A DNA stretch of 8,538 nucleotides, taken from NCBI RefSeq assembly GCF_000720255.1, contig NZ_JOJE01000086.1:1-8538 (forward strand). Direction: 5' to 3'. Under the pieces are notes generated by a model, which was not told the origin of the DNA, ran no database searches, and saw only the letters and a list, made by a program, of their open reading frames with translations. Position numbers and translations under genes: made by a program. Source of the DNA: Streptomyces griseus subsp. griseus (lineage in GTDB: Bacteria; Actinomycetota; Actinomycetes; Streptomycetales; Streptomycetaceae). Of the stretch, positions 1 to 5,829 are shown one piece after another (positions within the stretch are counted from its first letter, which is position 1; the number at the start of each line of letters is the position of its first letter).

Positions 1-1
1 G

Positions 2-130
2 GCCATCATGGGCATCGAGAACAAGGTGTACATGGACCGCGGCTGGGAGCACGACGAGCACTGGCTCGGCTACGAGCGGATCACCGACATCGCCGACCTT
101 CCCGTCCTCTTCGGCCTGCCGCGCCCCTGA
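2..130 (+). CDS. C-terminal end of an unrecognised gene (5' partial)
   Basis: The window opens inside a reading frame that runs for 42 codons to a TGA at 128-130. The visible tail is soluble, acidic and aromatic-rich (it includes MDRGWEHDEHWLGYER) and ends in FGLPRP. It has no membrane segment or motif that I recognise. Codon use is typical of the other genes here, with G or C in nearly every third position, which supports real coding. It lies 55 bases before the RidA-family gene on the same strand, so it is probably the preceding gene of the same operon. I cannot assign a function from this fragment. Confidence 0.6.
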   Translation, partial: AIMGIENKVYMDRGWEHDEHWLGYERITDIADLPVLFGLPRP

Positions 131-159
131 CGCCTGAGCCCGAGCGGAGAACTGAGGAA

Positions 160-189
160 ATGATCCACAGCAAGACGGTGGCGGCATGA
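160..189 (+). CDS. Possible 9-codon leader ORF overlapping the ridA-like start
   Basis: The ATG at 160 opens a tiny frame (MIHSKTVAA) whose TGA at 187-189 overlaps the ATG at 186 of the RidA-family gene as ATGA. A purine-rich stretch, GGAGA at 146-150, lies 9 bases before the ATG; a second, GAGG at 154-157, is too close to be ideal. The RidA-family gene has only a weak GGTGG upstream and no other start codon after its in-frame stop at 153-155. Translational coupling through this mini-ORF would therefore explain how it is translated. This rests on geometry alone and the ORF is short enough to be chance. Confidence 0.3.
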   Translation: MIHSKTVAA

Positions 190-671
190 CTCAGCCCCTG
201 CCTCAAACCGTCAAGGGCGACTCGGCTTCAGCAAGGCTCCAGGCCCTGGGACTGAAGCTACCCGTCCTCGCCGGCACCACGTACCTCGTGCCCCACCGGA
301 CGGTGGGCTCCACCATCCACCTCTCCGGCCAACTCCCCTTCAAGGACGGCGAGCTACTGGGTCAGGGCGTTGTCGGCCGGGACGTGGAGCTGGAGACCGC
401 GCAAGAGCTCGCACGCCATGCCGCCCTCAACGCGCTCGCTGCCGCTGTGCAGGCGGTGGGTGACCTGGACCGGGTCAGGATCGTGCAGATGCTGGTCTTC
501 GTGGCCAGCACGCCGGACTTCGGTGAGCAGTCGCAGGTCGCCAACGCGGCCAGCGAACTGCTCATCGAGGTACTGGGTGAGAACGGACGCCACGCCCGCA
601 CCGCGATCGGTGTCGCCGGGCTGCCGCTCAACACCCCTGTCGAGATCCAGGTCATCTGCACCGCTGTGTAG
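186..671 (+). CDS. RidA/YjgF/UK114-family protein, probable enamine/imine deaminase
   Basis: This is a 161-residue protein of the RidA (YjgF/YER057c/UK114) family. Family members form trimers and hydrolyse reactive enamines and imines released by PLP enzymes or flavin amine oxidases to ketones or aldehydes plus ammonia. Visible hallmarks are SGQLPFKDGELLGQGVVG (about residues 47-64), the helical segment rich in Ala and Leu at 71-91, and RTAIGVAGLPLNTPVEI at 138-154. Arg138 there falls where RidA proteins carry the substrate-carboxylate-binding arginine. It is longer than the roughly 130-residue archetype because of an N-terminal extension containing RLQALGLKLP, which I associate with a longer Rid subgroup. 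ATG 186 is the only possible start after the in-frame stop at 153-155. Its ribosome binding site is weak, and ATG 186 overlaps the stop of a 9-codon ORF. The two downstream oxidases suggest that it clears their imine products. Confidence 0.9.
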   Translation: MTQPLPQTVKGDSASARLQALGLKLPVLAGTTYLVPHRTVGSTIHLSGQLPFKDGELLGQGVVGRDVELETAQELARHAALNALAAAVQAVGDLDRVRIVQMLVFVASTPDFGEQSQVANAASELLIEVLGENGRHARTAIGVAGLPLNTPVEIQVICTAV

Positions 672-739
672 CGGCGAGCCACTCATGAGCAGTGCGGCGG
701 TGGCCCGGCTTCAACAGGCACTCGACGCCCTCGGCCAGC

Positions 740-953
740 ACGATCGACACCCCGGTGCAGATCCTGCTGGCCGACGCGAGGGGCAGATCCCGCTCCGGCG
801 CCTCGCCCCTCCCGAGGAGATCGCCGACGCGGTCCTCTTCCTCGCGTCGCCGGAGTCCTCGTACATACCGGGGCAACGCACCCCGTCGACACCGGCCACA
901 CCGCCTTCCAGCAGCGGCCCACGCGGTTCCCAGAGACAAAGGACGCACCATGA
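740..953 (+). pseudogene. C-terminal remnant of a short-chain dehydrogenase/reductase (SDR), frameshifted
   Basis: Only the last 55-70 residues of a classical SDR can be recovered. The clearest part is GQIPLRRLAPPEEIADAVLF, then LASPESSYIPG (frame of 781-873), the usual SDR C-terminal block around the last two helices. The ending HPVDTGHTA is in the frame of 873-953, so one base has been lost at the G run 870-873. A further loss in the G run 780-783 is possible, because TIDTPVQILLADAR (740-781) in another frame also resembles SDR sequence. The Rossmann N-terminus and the catalytic YxxxK are absent. Upstream, 685-740 reads as MSSAAVARLQQALDALG in the frame of the GQIPL block, perhaps the start of another gene joined by deletion. 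The remnant's TGA at 951-953 still overlaps the ATG of the next gene. No activity is expected. Confidence 0.75.
938..943 (+). promoter_or_regulatory. Ribosome binding site deciding the start of the first FAD oxidoreductase
   Basis: AAAGGA lies 6 bases before the ATG at 950. The same frame is open back to 692, but the upstream part is arginine- and proline-rich out-of-frame reading through the SDR remnant. This site therefore supports the start at 950. Confidence 0.7.
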
Positions 954-2353
954 ACGCCCTCGCGGCACCACCCCGAAACGGAGAGCTTGGCTTCTGGGTG
1001 GCCCAACTGGCCGACAAGAGGCCCTCGTTCCCCCGTTTCACCGGCCAGGACTCCGTCGACGTGGCCATTGTCGGCGGCGGTTATACCGGCCTGTGGGCGG
1101 CGTACTTCGCCAAGAAGCTAGAGCCGTCGCTCTCGGTCGCCGTCTTCGAGGCCGAACAGGTCGGCTACGGCGCATCGGGACGCAACGGTGGCTGGCTCTC
1201 GGCGATGCCTCCGGGAAACCGTGCCACCTTCGCCCGCGCCGGGGGAGGGCTGGAGGCAAGCCGGGCACTGCAGCAGGAGTTCGTCGCCGGCGTCGACGCG
1301 GTCCTGGACATCCTCCAGGCCGAGGGGATCGATGCCGATCAGCACAAGGGCGGAGCGCTCGTCGCCGCACACACTCGGGCGGGGCTGGGTCGGCTGGTGG
1401 CCAGACGTGATGCCGACCTGAAGTACGGGCTGACCGACGACGAGGTCCACCTGCTCGACCGGGACGAGTTCCGGAGCCGGATCAACATCGCCACCGTCCA
1501 CGGCGGGCTCTTCTACAAGCACTGCGCAAGGATCCACCCCGCGAAGCTCGTCTACGGCCTCGCCGACACCCTGACCTCCATGGGGGTCAGCATCTACGAG
1601 GGCAGCCGCGTGCACGGTGTCGAGGGCAAGACCCTCACCCTGGCCGACGGACGTCTCACCGCGGCGAAGACGTTCATCTGCACCGAAGGCTATTCGGGAC
1701 CGTTGCTGGGCAGCCGGAGCGTGATCCCGGTCAACTCCTCGATGATCGTGACCAAGCCCCTGCCGCAGGAGGCGTGGCAGCAGATCGGCTGGGAGGGGCC
1801 GCAGTGCCTCAACGACTCCGCGCACACGTTCATCTACGCCCAGCGGACGGCGGACGGCCGTATCGCCATGGGGGGCCGCGGTGTCCCCTACCGCTTCGGG
1901 TCCGGCACCGGGGGAGCCGGTGCGACCGCCCAGTCCACCATCGACCTGATCTCGCACAAGCTCAGTACCTTCTTCCCGGGGATCCCCTTCGAGGTGGACC
2001 ACGCCTGGTCGGGAGTCCTGGGCGTCACGCGGGACTGGAACGGCGGCGTGCTCTGGGACCCGGCATCCGGGATCGGATCGTCCTCCGGCTACGCCGGGCA
2101 CGGCGTCACGTCGGCCTATGTCGGCGGCAGAACTCTCGCGGAGCTCGCCTTCGAGAGGGAAACCGAACGGACCACTCTCCCCTGGGTTGGCTACCGGGCA
2201 CGCAAGTGGGAACCGGAACCCGTTCGCTGGCTGGGCGTTCACGCCATGTACCGGCTCTTCGGCATCGCCGACCAGTGGGAAGAACGCAGGAACTCCAGCA
2301 AGACCTCACTCCTGGCCAAGTTCGGCAGCAGACTCGCCGGACTTCACGAGTAG
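950..2353 (+). CDS. FAD-dependent oxidoreductase, DAO family (PuuB-like amine oxidase)
   Basis: This 467-residue flavoprotein is of the DAO superfamily and probably oxidises the C-N bond of an amine or amino acid to an imine with release of hydrogen peroxide. The N-terminal Rossmann dinucleotide-binding motif VAIVGGGYTGLWAA spans about residues 38-51. The ribose-binding acidic residue follows at the end of the second strand (Glu67 in AVFEAEQ), and then GYGASGRNGGW at 72-82. That last motif is shared with gamma-glutamylputrescine oxidase (PuuB) and related enzymes. The C-terminal FAD-binding return is seen in GVLGVTRDWNGGVLW and GYAGHGVTSAYVGGRTLAEL. There is no signal peptide. The start at 950 has a good Shine-Dalgarno site and overlaps the stop of the SDR remnant as ATGA. 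The next oxidase begins 19 bases after its stop, so the two are surely co-transcribed. The substrate is unknown; polyamine derivatives are only one option. Confidence 0.9.
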   Translation: MNALAAPPRNGELGFWVAQLADKRPSFPRFTGQDSVDVAIVGGGYTGLWAAYFAKKLEPSLSVAVFEAEQVGYGASGRNGGWLSAMPPGNRATFARAGGGLEASRALQQEFVAGVDAVLDILQAEGIDADQHKGGALVAAHTRAGLGRLVARRDADLKYGLTDDEVHLLDRDEFRSRINIATVHGGLFYKHCARIHPAKLVYGLADTLTSMGVSIYEGSRVHGVEGKTLTLADGRLTAAKTFICTEGYSGPLLGSRSVIPVNSSMIVTKPLPQEAWQQIGWEGPQCLNDSAHTFIYAQRTADGRIAMGGRGVPYRFGSGTGGAGATAQSTIDLISHKLSTFFPGIPFEVDHAWSGVLGVTRDWNGGVLWDPASGIGSSSGYAGHGVTSAYVGGRTLAELAFERETERTTLPWVGYRARKWEPEPVRWLGVHAMYRLFGIADQWEERRNSSKTSLLAKFGSRLAGLHE

Positions 2354-2358
2354 ACGAC

Positions 2359-2364
2359 AAGGAA
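2359..2364 (+). promoter_or_regulatory. Ribosome binding site of the second FAD oxidoreductase
   Basis: AAGGAA lies 8 bases before the ATG at 2373, inside the 19-base gap between the two oxidase genes. It rules out the longer in-frame opening from 2118, which overlaps the first oxidase. Confidence 0.75.
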
Positions 2365-2372
2365 CCGCTCTC

Positions 2373-3518
2373 ATGGACGCACAACTCGCCGTCATCGGCC
2401 TGGGCAGCATCGGAAGCATGGCCCTGTGGCAGGCCTCCCGGCTGACCGACTCGGTCGTGGGCTTCGAGGCCGCCACCCCCGCCCACGGCCGCAGCGCCGT
2501 GGGCGGGGACACCCGCCTGTTCCGCATGGTCTACCTCGGCAGGTCCGAGTACTACCCCATCATCGAACGCTCCCGCGGCCTGTGGGCCGAGCTCGAAGCG
2601 GAAACCGGACAGGACATCCTCACCACCACCGGGGGCCTCACCATCGGGACGGCAAACAGTAACTTCATCAACAGCCTCATCGAGACAGCGCGCAACAACG
2701 GAGCCGAGCACCGCGTCCTCAGCCGGGAGGAGATAGCGGAGCGCTACCCCCAGCACAACCTCCGCCCCGACGACTGCGCCGTCTACGACCCCCGCGGCGG
2801 CGTTCTGCGCACCGACCGCGCCGTCAGCGCCGCCGTCGCGGCAGCCCGGGCCAACGGTGCCACCGTCCTGCAGAACACACCCGTCGACAGCATCACCGAA
2901 ACCGACCACGGCGTCGTCGTCACCTCGGGCGACAGGACCTGGACGTTCGAGAAGGTCATCGTCGCCTCGGGCGGCTGGTCCCGCAGACTCATGCCCGACC
3001 ACCTCAAGGCCGTCACCGAAACCCATCGGATCGTCCTGACCTGGTTCATCGCCGAAGACGGCACCCAGTTCTCGCCGGAGAACTTCCCCGCCTTCAGCCG
3101 GTGGTACGAGGACCGCTCCATGTACGGCGCACCCGCCGTCGACGGCGTGACGGTCAAGGCATCAATCGACGGACCGCTGGCCGGGCGCGCACGGGCAACC
3201 CCCAACCCGGACGCCGTGCCCAGGGAACTCACCCAGGAAGAAATCGAGAAGGTCACCGATATCGTCACCGAGTTCTTCCCCGGTCTGATCCCCACCATCG
3301 CGCGCGCCGACGCCTTCCCCGACCTCTTCACCCAGGACCGGCATCCCCTCATCGGCTGGCTGGACGAGAACAGCAGCATCTACTGCGCCACCGGATTCTC
3401 CGGAAAGGGCTTCAAGATGGCGACCGGCTATGGCCATATCGCCGCGCACGAGGCGCTCGGCAAGCAGACGTTCGAAGGCCTGGACTTCGTGCGTCCGGAC
3501 CGGTTCAAGACCAGGTAA
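2373..3518 (+). CDS. FAD-dependent oxidoreductase of the MSOX/MTOX (sarcosine / N-methyltryptophan oxidase-like) type
   Basis: This 381-residue protein matches the usual length of monomeric sarcosine oxidase (MSOX) and N-methyltryptophan oxidase, which oxidise secondary amines or amino acids using FAD and oxygen. The Rossmann motif VIGLGSIGSMA is at residues 7-17 and Glu32 ends the second strand. GGDTRLFR at 44-51 corresponds to the conserved HGDTR segment of MSOX. Lys262 in GVTVKAS falls where MSOX has its oxygen-activating lysine. DRHPLIGW (322-329) and ATGFSGKGFKMATGYG (339-354) form the C-terminal FAD-binding region. Phe315 sits where MSOX has the cysteine that carries FAD covalently, so FAD is probably bound non-covalently. 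It is the second of two non-identical oxidases in one operon, with its own good ribosome binding site. The substrate is not known. Confidence 0.9.
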   Translation: MDAQLAVIGLGSIGSMALWQASRLTDSVVGFEAATPAHGRSAVGGDTRLFRMVYLGRSEYYPIIERSRGLWAELEAETGQDILTTTGGLTIGTANSNFINSLIETARNNGAEHRVLSREEIAERYPQHNLRPDDCAVYDPRGGVLRTDRAVSAAVAAARANGATVLQNTPVDSITETDHGVVVTSGDRTWTFEKVIVASGGWSRRLMPDHLKAVTETHRIVLTWFIAEDGTQFSPENFPAFSRWYEDRSMYGAPAVDGVTVKASIDGPLAGRARATPNPDAVPRELTQEEIEKVTDIVTEFFPGLIPTIARADAFPDLFTQDRHPLIGWLDENSSIYCATGFSGKGFKMATGYGHIAAHEALGKQTFEGLDFVRPDRFKTR

Positions 3519-3855
3519 CCGCCCGCTCCTGCCGCCTCGGCGCCGTGGCCTCGGTATCGCCATCCGGCTGACGGTCGTTGCGGGACTCATCTCTTGATGT
3601 CTAGCAACGATGGCGAGAACCAGCTGTATGCCGAACGCGCCCTCTGGGCCGTTCTCGCCCCGGCCGCCGTTCTGGGCCCTGCTCGGGGCGCTCGCGGTCA
3701 CGGCAGCCGGTGGAGTACGCATCCCGCAGCTGAGACGGCGGGTGTCGGCCCACTCCGGAGCGCACACGGGACCATCCCAGCGGGACGGCGCAGACGGTGT
3801 CGGAACGACCGCGTACGCCCGCACTCACACAACCCAGGAACAGACGGACACCACC
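3519..3855 (+). other. Non-coding gap between oxidase and truncated MFS gene, with a 7-bp inverted repeat
   Basis: No gene is recognised in these 337 bases. The MFS reading frame is open back to 3610, but that part is low in recognisable features and I read it as upstream sequence. The only clear structure is an inverted repeat, TCGTTGC (3575-3581) and GCAACGA (3604-3610), with a 22-base spacer that itself contains CATC-TCTT-GATG at 3588-3599. It could be an operator for a regulator of the transporter or a weak terminator of the oxidase operon. It lacks a GC-rich stem and a T-tract, so the operator reading is slightly better. No convincing -35/-10 pair was found. Confidence 0.4.
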
Positions 3856-4281
3856 ATGCCCGATCTCATCTCCCGCGCCCTGACCCGCCGCACCGTCCGG
3901 ACGACCAAGCCTTCACGCGAGCGGACCTGGAAGGATCTGTCACCGCTCCTGCGGCTGCTGATCCTTACCCAACTCACCTCTGGCATCGGCTTCTTCGCCG
4001 TTCTGCCGTTCCTCGCCGAGCACCTCGGCACCGCGCTCGGCATGGCGGGATGGATGGTCGGCTTCGTCCTGGGTCTGCGCACCTTCAGCCAGCAGGGCCT
4101 CTTCGTAGTCGGCGGCGCACTCGTCGACCGCTACGGCGTACGCCCGATCGTGCTGGCCGGCTGCGTGGTGCGGGTTGCCGGGTTCGCCATTGAAGGTACT
4201 CCCGAAGGGCAGGGCAGTTCCGCGTCGCGTGTCGGTGGCGTGCGCGCGGCGGGTTCGTTCCATCAGGCAGGGTTCGGTTGA
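3856..4281 (+). pseudogene. Truncated MFS transporter (N-terminal fragment with a foreign tail)
   Basis: The first 111 codons from ATG 3856 encode the beginning of a major facilitator transporter. They give a basic cytoplasmic N-terminus (RRTVRTTKPSRERTWK), TM1 around 32-54, TM2 around 63-87, and the loop motif GGALVDRYGVRPIVLAG at 86-102. That loop is MFS motif A (GxxxDRxGxR). TM3 begins at VVRVAGFA and then, near base 4188, the frame turns into polar, glycine-rich sequence (EGTPEGQGSSASRVGG) that is not membrane protein. It stops at 4281, after running antisense over the last codons of the acetyltransferase gene. About nine of twelve helices are missing, so it cannot work as a transporter. 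AGGAA at 3836-3840 is 15 bases before the ATG, rather far. It was probably the importer or exporter of the upstream oxidase operon, cut by a deletion or insertion. Confidence 0.75.
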
Positions 4282-4916
4282 CCCTGCCGCGCCTCCGGCC
4301 GGGCGAGCACCTTGGCATCGGGCCAGGCGAAGCGGAGCTTGGTGGGGGAACCGGTGAGCCGGGACGAGACTCCCCCAGGGGCAGCCACCACGGCCCGTTC
4401 CGTGCAGATGCCTCCCAGGGCCAGGTAGAACTCCTGAGCCGCGGTGTTCTGCTCGAGCACCCACAGGTACAGCGCGACGCCACGCGCGCGTTCGGCGACG
4501 GCCTCGGCGGCGCGGGACAGCAGTTCGGTGCCGAGTCCGGTGCGACGGCGGCGCAGGCTGACGTGCAGGCCGTCGATGAGGCTGCCCCAGCGGCCATCCT
4601 CGTCGAAGACGACATGGACGAGTCCCGCGAGCCCGGCGTCGTCCTCGGCCAGAACCGTCGAGGTGCCGCCCGGGCTGGACAGACGCGAGGACCATGCGGT
4701 GCGCCACTCGGCCACCAGGTCGCCGTCCAGGAACGTGTCGGAGAACGCGCCGCGGTAGTGGCGGCGCCAGTTGGCCACCTGCAGCCGTGCGATGGCATCG
4801 GCGTCGCCGGAACCTGCCGGCCGAAACCGCGCTGGCGCCGGAGGCGAACCCGTGAAGTGCGAGGACACTGACGGTTGGGCCGCCGCGTTCCTCCTGCCGA
4901 AGTTGCTCTTGTTCAA
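4263..4916 (-). CDS. GNAT-family N-acetyltransferase
   Basis: This 217-residue protein has the acetyl-CoA-binding fold of GCN5-related acetyltransferases. Motif A is visible as LHVSLRRRRTGLGTELL (about residues 117-133), with the RxxGxG-type pyrophosphate loop at 125-130. Motif B follows as ALYLWVLEQNTAAQEFYLAL (148-167), including the N-x-x-A-x-x-F/Y-Y pattern. N-terminal FRPAGSGDADAIARL (31-45) is the usual first strand and helix. The start is a TTG, chosen because AAGGGAG lies 9 bases upstream; an internal GTG at codon 17 has no such site. The C-terminal 30 residues after the fold are basic and proline-rich. Its target (small molecule, antibiotic or protein) cannot be told. It converges with the broken MFS gene and shares direction with the TPR-like gene, but a hairpin lies between them, so it is probably transcribed on its own. 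Confidence 0.88.
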   Translation of the reverse strand: MNKSNFGRRNAAAQPSVSSHFTGSPPAPARFRPAGSGDADAIARLQVANWRRHYRGAFSDTFLDGDLVAEWRTAWSSRLSSPGGTSTVLAEDDAGLAGLVHVVFDEDGRWGSLIDGLHVSLRRRRTGLGTELLSRAAEAVAERARGVALYLWVLEQNTAAQEFYLALGGICTERAVVAAPGGVSSRLTGSPTKLRFAWPDAKVLARPEARQGQPNPA

Positions 4917-4925
4917 CCTGAATTG

Positions 4926-4932
4926 CTCCCTT
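4926..4932 (-). promoter_or_regulatory. Shine-Dalgarno site supporting the TTG start of the GNAT gene
   Basis: On the minus strand this reads AAGGGAG, 9 bases before TTG 4916. It is one of the strongest Shine-Dalgarno sequences in the window and is the reason for preferring the rare TTG start. Confidence 0.65.
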
Positions 4933-5069
4933 CGCTGTGAGACATCAAGGGCTGCCCGTACGACCAGTGGGCAGCGCTGCTGCGCGTGCCGAGGGCGGCG
5001 GCCAGGCCCGTATTGCCGCTCTGAGTCGGTGCGGGATGCGGAGATGCGGCACCGCGGCCGGAGCCTCGG

Positions 5070-5101
5070 GCCGGCCCCGGGACGCTCCGTCCGGGGCCGG
5101 C
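5070..5101 (-). terminator. Strong GC hairpin after the TPR-like gene
   Basis: Bases 5070-5080 and 5091-5101 form a perfect 11-bp stem (left arm GCCGGCCCCGG) around a 10-base loop. It begins about 10 bases after the stop of the minus-strand gene ending at 5112 and sits before the GNAT gene. There is no T-tract, which is common for terminators in high-GC actinomycetes. It probably ends or attenuates transcription from the TPR-like gene and insulates the GNAT gene. Confidence 0.65.
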
Positions 5102-5111
5102 GCTCGGCCCC

Positions 5112-5792
5112 TCAGTCCTCGAACAGGAGCCAGGCGATGTGCAGTTCTTCCGCGCCCGGGCGGAAGATTCGCAGAAGTTCGGCGCGCTCGGGGTCGCCTT
5201 CAGGGAGGTACTCGGCCAGCAGCGCCTGCGCGGCGATCGTCTGCGGGCGGGCGCCAAGCGCGGCGCGCAGATAGAGCGAGCGGCGCAGCATCGCCATCCG
5301 CTCCGCGGGCTCCTTGTGCGGCGCGAGGTGGCGGATGATGTAGGACTCGAAGAGCCCGTCGCCCAACTTCGTTGCGGCCTCGAGCGCCGTCTCGTACCGC
5401 GGGAGAGCGCCGGCCGCGTCTTCGTCGATGTTGTCCAGAAGGACGGCCCAGTGGTACTCGGCCCAGGCTCTCAGTATCTCGTCGCCGTCCTCGGCCGCCG
5501 TGCGGTAGGCGGTTTCAGCAGCGGCCCGGTCGTCGGCGCGGGTGTCGCGCCGGAACAGCAGGCGGCTGTAGGCGAGCCGTCCGGCGAGCAGCTGTGCAAT
5601 CGGTGACGCAGGATCAAGTGCCGCTACCGCCTTCTCGGCCTCGGCGTGATTTTGCATCCGGAAGAACCACCGGTCGACGGCGATCTCCGCGCGCAGTTCC
5701 GGCGCGGCGTCCGGGCCCAGGACGGCGAGCGCGGCGTCCCACTCCCCGAGCAGATGCAGACGACTGGCCATGTAGGCGTCGTTAGATATCAT
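5112..5792 (-). CDS. TPR-like all-helical hypothetical protein
   Basis: This 226-residue acidic protein is rich in Ala, Leu and Glu, with repeated helix pairs resembling tetratricopeptide repeats. Examples are ASRLHLLGEWDAALAVLG (about 9-26), WFFRMQNHAEAEKAVAALDP (about 42-61), a pair from RAAAETAYRTAAEDGDEILR through the mid-region, and RYETALEAATKLGD. The conserved small and large TPR positions (W/L-G-A-P) are partly present, so it is at least TPR-like and may be a protein-binding scaffold. There is no catalytic motif, signal peptide or membrane segment. ATG 5792 is preferred over the internal ATG at 5771 because a -10 element lies 7 bases before it, which fits leaderless translation. It is divergent from the CGNR-type regulator with overlapping control signals, so the two may be linked in regulation. 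I do not recognise a specific function. Confidence 0.8.
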   Translation of the reverse strand: MISNDAYMASRLHLLGEWDAALAVLGPDAAPELRAEIAVDRWFFRMQNHAEAEKAVAALDPASPIAQLLAGRLAYSRLLFRRDTRADDRAAAETAYRTAAEDGDEILRAWAEYHWAVLLDNIDEDAAGALPRYETALEAATKLGDGLFESYIIRHLAPHKEPAERMAMLRRSLYLRAALGARPQTIAAQALLAEYLPEGDPERAELLRIFRPGAEELHIAWLLFED

Positions 5793-5799
5793 GGCGCCT

Positions 5800-5829
5800 A
5801 CAGTACGAAGAGGCCATGTAGGGGGTCAA
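5800..5829 (-). promoter_or_regulatory. Sigma-70-type promoter of the TPR-like gene, predicted leaderless start
   Basis: Reading the minus strand, TTGACC (5824-5829) is followed by an 18-base spacer and TACTGT (5800-5805). These are close to the housekeeping actinomycete consensus TTGACR and TAnnnT. Only 7 bases separate the -10 from ATG 5792, so transcription should begin at or within about two bases of the start codon. No Shine-Dalgarno site is then available and the mRNA would be leaderless. The -35 overlaps the ribosome binding site of the divergent gene. Confidence 0.6.

Noticed and set aside
692..949. Upstream extension of the first oxidase
   Set aside because: AAAGGA before ATG 950 and the normal short N-terminus before the Rossmann motif favour 950. 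The extension reads out of frame through the SDR remnant.
370..1410. Long plus-strand open frame overlapping the ridA-like and first oxidase genes
   Set aside because: Its ends are arginine- and proline-rich shadow translation. Only the short SDR-like part (about 781-873) is meaningful, and that is listed as a remnant.
1118..2242. Long minus-strand open frame (374 codons) opposite the first oxidase gene
   Set aside because: It mirrors a well-supported flavoprotein gene, has no recognisable domain, and arises because high-GC codon use leaves stop codons rare on the opposite strand.
3610..3855. N-terminal extension of the MFS fragment (82 extra codons)
   Set aside because: The extension is proline- and arginine-rich without family resemblance. 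ATG 3856 gives a normal short cytoplasmic N-terminus before TM1, though its ribosome binding site is distant.
4278..4871. Plus-strand open frame of 197 codons across the acetyltransferase gene
   Set aside because: It is the antisense of a clear GNAT gene with motifs A and B and a strong ribosome binding site; the plus-strand product shows no domain.
5791..5829. ATG 5791 as the start of the CGNR-type gene
   Set aside because: It lies on top of the divergent gene's start codon and has no ribosome binding site, while GTG 5830 has AGGGGG just upstream.
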